Below the pieces are notes generated by a model, which did not search any database, was not told where the DNA came from, and saw only the letters and a list, made by a program, of their open reading frames with translations. Positions 59,968 through 64,000 of a DNA stretch of 64,000 nucleotides are shown here, piece after piece. How positions within the stretch are numbered: the stretch's first letter is position 1; every line of letters begins with the position of its first letter. The stretch lies in contig NZ_BMXK01000005.1 in assembly GCF_014651715.1 (NCBI RefSeq), positions 1 to 64,000 of the forward strand, given 5' to 3'. This DNA comes from Zhihengliuella salsuginis (GTDB lineage: Bacteria > Actinomycetota > Actinomycetes > Actinomycetales > Micrococcaceae). Position numbers and translations under genes: made by a program.

Positions 59968-62933
59968 TGCCCGGAATGCCACTGACGCTCCTCATCCTCC
60001 TGGTCGCGGTCGCGGCGACCCCTGTGCTCACGCGCCTCCTCGGCCGAGCCGCAGGCTGGCCGCTGGCGCTCGCCTATCTCGGCGCGGCCGCCGCGTTCAC
60101 TCCGACCGCCACGGCGGTGATGAACGGGGAGCGCCCCACCTGGTCCGTCGAATGGATTCCCAGCTGGGGCGTCGAATTCGCGCTGGCGGCCGACGGGCTC
60201 GGCGTCGTCTTCACGTACATCGCGCTGCTGATCGGCGCCGCGGTCTTCGCCTACTCGACCAGGTACCTCCCCAAGGGCCCGAACCTCAGCTTCTACTGGG
60301 TCATGGCGTTCTTCACGCTCGCCATGACCGGGCTGGTCCTCAGCGATGACCTGCTGCTGCTGTTCATCTGCTGGGAGTTCACCTCGCTGGCCTCCTTCCT
60401 GCTGATCGCCCGGTCCGGGCACGGCGGGCACCCCGCCTCCATGCGCACGCTGTTGATGACGTTCATCGGCGGCCTCTTCCTTCTCGCCGCCGTCGGCGCG
60501 ATCGTCTGGCGCACCGGAACGTTCTCCGTCTCCGAGGCGCTCGGCCACGACGTCTGGGCGAACGACGCCGGATTCACCTCCCTGGTCGCGGTGCTGGTGC
60601 TGCTGGCGGCGTTCTCCAAGAGCGCGCAGTTCCCGTTCCACGTGTGGTTGCCGGACGCGATGGCCGCGGCGACCCCGGTCTCGGCGTACCTGCACGCGGC
60701 CGCAGTCGTGAAAGCCGGCATCTTCCTGCTCATGCGCTTCAGCCCCGCGTTCCACGAGACTCCGGCCTGGAATGCAACGCTGATCATCATCGGCCTGTTC
60801 ACCGCGGCGCTCGGCGGCTGGTTCGCCCTGAAGCAGGACGACCTCAAGAAGCTCATGGCGTACTCCACCGTGAGCCAGCTCGGGTTCATCGTGGCCACCA
60901 TCGGCGTCGGCACCGAAGCCGCGCTCACCGCCGCGGTCCTGCACACCATTGCGCACGCCCTCTTCAAGTCCGGCCTGTTCATGATGGTCGGCGTCGTCGA
61001 CCACGCCGTTCACACGCGCGATCTGCGCCGCATCCCGCAGCTGTACCGGGCGATGCCGGCCTCCTTTGCCGTGATGGTGATCGGCTGCGCCTCCATGGCC
61101 GGCATCCCGCCCATGATCGGCTTCGTCTCCAAGGAGGGCATCTTTGCGGCACTGCTCGAGACTCCGGGCGGACCGGCGCTGGGCTACCTGGCCCTCGCCG
61201 CCGGCGCGGCAGCCGCAGTTCTGACCTTCGCGTACTGCGTCAAGATCACGTTCGGCGGGTTCGTCGACGGCACCAGCGACCGCCCGATCGAGAAGACCGA
61301 TCCGTGGCTGCTGGCCACGGCGGCGCTGCCGATCCTGGTCTCCGTTGCTGCGGTGTTCTCCCTGTCCAGCTTCGACAACCCGCTGGCCGCCGCCACCCGG
61401 GCTGCGCTGCCGGGCAGCGATCCGCACCCGCACATTTCGCTCTGGCACGGCCTGACGCCCGAACTGGTGGCCACCGCGATCGTGCTGGCCATCGGCGTGG
61501 TGGTCATCTTCCGCCGCGCCGCACTCGGCCGCTGGATCGCGGCACGACGGCACGGGGCCTCCGGGGCCGACGTCCTGGAAGCGATCAACAACTGGGTCGG
61601 CCGGGTCGGCGCGGATCTCGCCCGAGCGTTCGTGGTGGCGGACGGCATCAAGCGCCACACCGCGTTCATGGTGAGCCTGTTCTCCGTCGTCGTCCTCGCC
61701 GGGGTGGGCCTGCTGGTCTCCCGCGACGAGCTGGCCCCTGCCACGCGCGGCCTGGACCGTCCCGTGGATCTGATCCTGCTGGTGCTGATCACGCTCTCGG
61801 TGGTCTACGTGTGCCGGGCCAAGTCGCGCATCGGCGCGACGGTCTCCCTCTCCGCGGTCGGCATCCTGGCCACCGTGCAGATCATGGCCCTGGGCGCCCC
61901 CGACGTCGGCCTGACGCAGCTGCTCGTGGAGTCGTTGACCATCATCGTCATCATGCTGGTGCTGCAGAAACTGCCGCTGAGATTCGGTCAGCAGACCCGC
62001 GCCCGGAAGACGGGCGCGATTGTCCTCGCCGGCGTCGTGGGCCTGGCGGCATTCGCCGCGACCTGGGCGCTGACCGGACGCCGCGAGCGCAGCGAGGTGG
62101 CGAACCACTATCTCGAGAACGCCTACGACGTCACCGGCGGCCACAACATCGTCAACGTGATCCTGGTCGAGTTCCGTGCCCTCGATACGCTGGGCGAACT
62201 GGCCGTGCTCGGCATGGCGGGCATCGCGATCATCGCGGTGCTCTCCACGGTCCGCCAGCGCTACCTCGATCCGGAGACGCAGCTCCGCCAGGAGCGGGAC
62301 GAGATGCTGCAGCCCGCGCTCAAGGAAGAGGGGACAGCGGCCTACCGGGCGATCATGAGCGCGTGGGGCAACACCGCCCCGTTGAAACTCATGCTCCGGG
62401 TGATCAATCCCGTGCTCGCGATCGTCTCCGCGCTGCTCTTCTGGCGCGGACACAACGAGCCCGGCGGCGGATTCATCGCCGCTCTGGTGGGCTCGGCCAT
62501 CGTCGGCTTCATCTACCTCTCCGCCTCGCGCGACCGCCAGGTCGGTCCACCGCGGCTGCCCGTCTATCTGATCGGCGGCGGCGTCGCCGTGGCCGTCTCG
62601 ACGGGTCTCTTCGGTTTCTTCAAGTACGGTTCCTTCCTTCAGCCGTCCCACTTCGACATCGGCAGCGTGCACTTCTCGAGTTCGCTGGTCTTCGACGTCG
62701 GCGTGTACATGGCCGTCCTCGGCCTGGTCATGGTGGCGTTCAACTTGTTGGGCGTGAGCCCGCAGGACGTGAGCCGGCCGGGCGTGGAGCAGCTGCGCGA
62801 ACGCACCGATGAGACGGTAGAAGGCGAGCTGACCGGGCCCCTGGAAACCGTCCGGGGCGAGCGGCCCTCGCGCATCGCGGCCCGCACCCAGTTCATTTCA
62901 TCCGGCGAACCGCCACGGGAGGGGGGACGATGA
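59967..62933 (+). CDS. mrpA: Na+/H+ antiporter Mrp subunit A fused to subunit B
   Basis: A 988-residue membrane protein. The N-terminal part is the NuoL-like proton-pumping core (LFICWEFTSLASFLLIA; SKSAQFPFHVWLPDAMAAATPVSAYLHAA split around residue 230; the KLMAYSTVSQLGFI helix). The middle is the MrpA-specific region, and the end (from about residue 810: LKLMLRVINPVLAIVSALLF, HNEPGGGFIAALVGSA) is an MnhB domain, so subunits A and B are fused. It exports Na+ in exchange for protons. Start ATG 59967 is preceded by a coupled leader ORF; mrpC overlaps by 4 bases. Confidence 0.93.
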   Translation: MPGMPLTLLILLVAVAATPVLTRLLGRAAGWPLALAYLGAAAAFTPTATAVMNGERPTWSVEWIPSWGVEFALAADGLGVVFTYIALLIGAAVFAYSTRYLPKGPNLSFYWVMAFFTLAMTGLVLSDDLLLLFICWEFTSLASFLLIARSGHGGHPASMRTLLMTFIGGLFLLAAVGAIVWRTGTFSVSEALGHDVWANDAGFTSLVAVLVLLAAFSKSAQFPFHVWLPDAMAAATPVSAYLHAAAVVKAGIFLLMRFSPAFHETPAWNATLIIIGLFTAALGGWFALKQDDLKKLMAYSTVSQLGFIVATIGVGTEAALTAAVLHTIAHALFKSGLFMMVGVVDHAVHTRDLRRIPQLYRAMPASFAVMVIGCASMAGIPPMIGFVSKEGIFAALLETPGGPALGYLALAAGAAAAVLTFAYCVKITFGGFVDGTSDRPIEKTDPWLLATAALPILVSVAAVFSLSSFDNPLAAATRAALPGSDPHPHISLWHGLTPELVATAIVLAIGVVVIFRRAALGRWIAARRHGASGADVLEAINNWVGRVGADLARAFVVADGIKRHTAFMVSLFSVVVLAGVGLLVSRDELAPATRGLDRPVDLILLVLITLSVVYVCRAKSRIGATVSLSAVGILATVQIMALGAPDVGLTQLLVESLTIIVIMLVLQKLPLRFGQQTRARKTGAIVLAGVVGLAAFAATWALTGRRERSEVANHYLENAYDVTGGHNIVNVILVEFRALDTLGELAVLGMAGIAIIAVLSTVRQRYLDPETQLRQERDEMLQPALKEEGTAAYRAIMSAWGNTAPLKLMLRVINPVLAIVSALLFWRGHNEPGGGFIAALVGSAIVGFIYLSASRDRQVGPPRLPVYLIGGGVAVAVSTGLFGFFKYGSFLQPSHFDIGSVHFSSSLVFDVGVYMAVLGLVMVAFNLLGVSPQDVSRPGVEQLRERTDETVEGELTGPLETVRGERPSRIAARTQFISSGEPPREGGR

Positions 62934-63262
62934 TTCTCGCAATGACCGTAGGAGTGCTCGCCGCCGGCGGCACCTATCTGCTGCTGCAGCGCGAGATGGT
63001 GCGGATGGTCTTCGGCGTGGGCCTCCTCAGCCACGCCGCGAACTTCCTCCTGCTCGCCTCCGGCGTGCCCGCCTGGCGCGATGAGCCGTTGGTCGACCGC
63101 ATGGATCTCGCCCAGGCAGCCGACCCGCTGCCGCAGGCCTTCGTGCTCACGGCGATCGTGATCACCCTGGCCGTGACGATATTCATGCTGGCGCTGGCAG
63201 TACTCGGACACAATGACGACACCCGGCGCGCGCCGGAAACAGGGGAGACGCACGAGAAATGA
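62930..63262 (+). CDS. mrpC: Mrp antiporter subunit C
   Basis: A 110-residue NuoK-like subunit with three helices: AMTVGVLAAGGTYLLLQ, MVRMVFGVGLLSHAANFLLLASG and QAFVLTAIVITLAVTIFMLALAVL, the last with DPLPQAFVLTAIVI typical of MnhC. It forms part of the Mrp complex in the membrane. Its ATG overlaps mrpA by 4 bases and its stop overlaps mrpD by 4 bases. Confidence 0.95.
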   Translation: MILAMTVGVLAAGGTYLLLQREMVRMVFGVGLLSHAANFLLLASGVPAWRDEPLVDRMDLAQAADPLPQAFVLTAIVITLAVTIFMLALAVLGHNDDTRRAPETGETHEK

Positions 63263-64000
63263 CGCTCAGCTCCCTTCTTCCACTCTTCGCCGCCATCCCG
63301 CTGCTCCTGGCGGGGCTCTCCGTGGTCTTCCGGCGCCGCTGGCTCGACCGCACGATGCTCCTGGCGCTGCCGGGCGCCGCGCTCGTCGGCGCAGTCTCCC
63401 TGATCGTCTACCACCAGAGCCACAGCGTCCTTGCGCATTCGGTGGGCGCCTTCTCCGGTGTGGTCGCCATTCCGTTCGTCAGCGACACGTTCACCGCGAT
63501 CATGCTCGCCGTGACCAGTTTCGCGACGCTGGTCACCAGCGTCTTCCTGCTGAAGACGGGCGAGGACCGGTTCCGGTTCGCGACGGCGCTGATCCTGCTC
63601 CTGGCCGGCGGCGTCAACGGCGCCCTGTTGACCGGGGACCTCTTCAACCTCTTCGTGTTCGTCGAGGTCATGCTGATGCCCTCGTACGCGTTGATCGCCA
63701 TCACCGGCACGTGGCGCCGTCTGGGTGTCGGGCGCTCCTTCGTGATCGTCAACCTCGTGACCTCGACGATTCTCCTCATGGGCGTCGGCCTCGTGTACGG
63801 CGCGGCCGGCACGGTGAACCTCGCGGCCCTGGCCGGTCTCGCCACCGAGGATCCCATGGTGGGTCTGGCGATCACCGTGGTGCTCACGGCGCTGGCGATC
63901 AAGGGCGGTCTGGTGCCCGTGCACGGCTGGCTGCCGAGCACCTACCCCATGACGTCGCCCGGCATCATGGCCCTGTTCTCGGCACTGCACACCAAGGTCG
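63259..64000 (+). CDS. mrpD: Mrp antiporter subunit D (partial, runs off the window)
   Basis: At least 247 codons without stop up to the end of the window. It is a NuoM/N-like subunit: FVSDTFTAIMLAVTSFATLVTS, then LTGDLFNLFVFVEVMLMPSYAL with the conserved Glu, and IKGGLVPVHGWLPSTYP with the conserved Lys region. The start ATG overlaps mrpC as ATGA. The full family protein is about 500 residues, so roughly half is missing, and mrpE-F-G should follow outside the window. Confidence 0.95.
   Translation, partial: MTLSSLLPLFAAIPLLLAGLSVVFRRRWLDRTMLLALPGAALVGAVSLIVYHQSHSVLAHSVGAFSGVVAIPFVSDTFTAIMLAVTSFATLVTSVFLLKTGEDRFRFATALILLLAGGVNGALLTGDLFNLFVFVEVMLMPSYALIAITGTWRRLGVGRSFVIVNLVTSTILLMGVGLVYGAAGTVNLAALAGLATEDPMVGLAITVVLTALAIKGGLVPVHGWLPSTYPMTSPGIMALFSALHTKV

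Noticed and set aside
57885-62672. A 1595-codon open frame on the minus strand across the mrp, aldo/keto reductase and CPBP genes.
   Set aside because: It is antisense to well-supported genes, is rich in Gly, Arg, Asp, Glu, His and Gln without any domain, and such long open shadows are usual opposite GC-rich genes.
1-64000. CRISPR arrays, insertion sequences, prophage genes, rRNA and tRNA genes.
   Set aside because: No regularly spaced repeats, transposase or phage proteins, or stable RNA genes were seen on either strand; a tool-based scan would be needed to exclude a missed tRNA.

Overview
The window is a strongly GC-rich chromosomal segment of a high-GC actinobacterium, most likely a member of the Micrococcaceae (Arthrobacter, Citricoccus or Zhihengliuella type; genus not decidable by eye). 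The signs are dense GTG and ATG starts, 4-base gene overlaps, a C50 carotenoid operon with heterodimeric lycopene cyclase genes, many genes that look leaderless (a -10 hexamer 6-7 bases before the start codon), and an Mrp antiporter operon with fused A and B subunits. No rRNA, tRNA, insertion sequence, prophage or CRISPR array was seen. No gene-free stretch exceeds 300 bases.

Layout. 1-7.9 kb: small VOC proteins, a GAF-domain regulator with its aldehyde dehydrogenase / alcohol dehydrogenase / DUF779 set, an MFS transporter and a GtrA protein. 8-10.9 kb: an FAD oxidoreductase, a PfkB sugar kinase and a MarR regulator. 10.9-19 kb: a carotenoid locus, with crtE-crtB-crtI-crtYe-crtYf-crtEb on the minus strand and tspO-like / SDR / idi divergent on the plus strand. 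19-23.2 kb: rhodanese, an unknown protein, a DHFR-like reductase and rlmN. 23.3-45.2 kb: a sugar/cyclitol island. It contains two ROK regulators, three stand-alone xylose-isomerase-like TIM barrels (two of them exported), an ebo-type gene cluster, an exported PQQ-type sugar dehydrogenase with a PKD domain, a second polyprenyl diphosphate synthase, a ribose-type ABC transporter, and a Gfo/Idh/MocA dehydrogenase. 45.2-59.7 kb: small secreted or unknown proteins, a SRPBCC-SDR fusion, DNA photolyase, two aminotransferases, a Cys-rich copper-binding protein, an exported phosphoesterase and an aldo/keto reductase. 59.9-64 kb: mrpA(B), mrpC and the start of mrpD, which runs off the window.

How they work together. 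crtE, crtB and crtI build lycopene, crtEb adds C5 units and crtYe/crtYf cyclise the ends, while idi on the other strand supplies DMAPP/IPP; the MarR gene at the 3' end is the probable regulator. The most unusual system is the ebo-like operon at 25.8-34.0 kb. There the usual EboD sugar-phosphate cyclase is absent and an inositol-phosphate-synthase-like cyclase stands in its place, EboA is fused to a sugar isomerase barrel, and an exported isomerase heads the operon. Two small upstream ORFs whose stop codons overlap the start codons of mrpA (59893-59967) and crtE (16004-16075) suggest translational coupling or attenuation. No database search could be run: family names rest on motif and context recognition.
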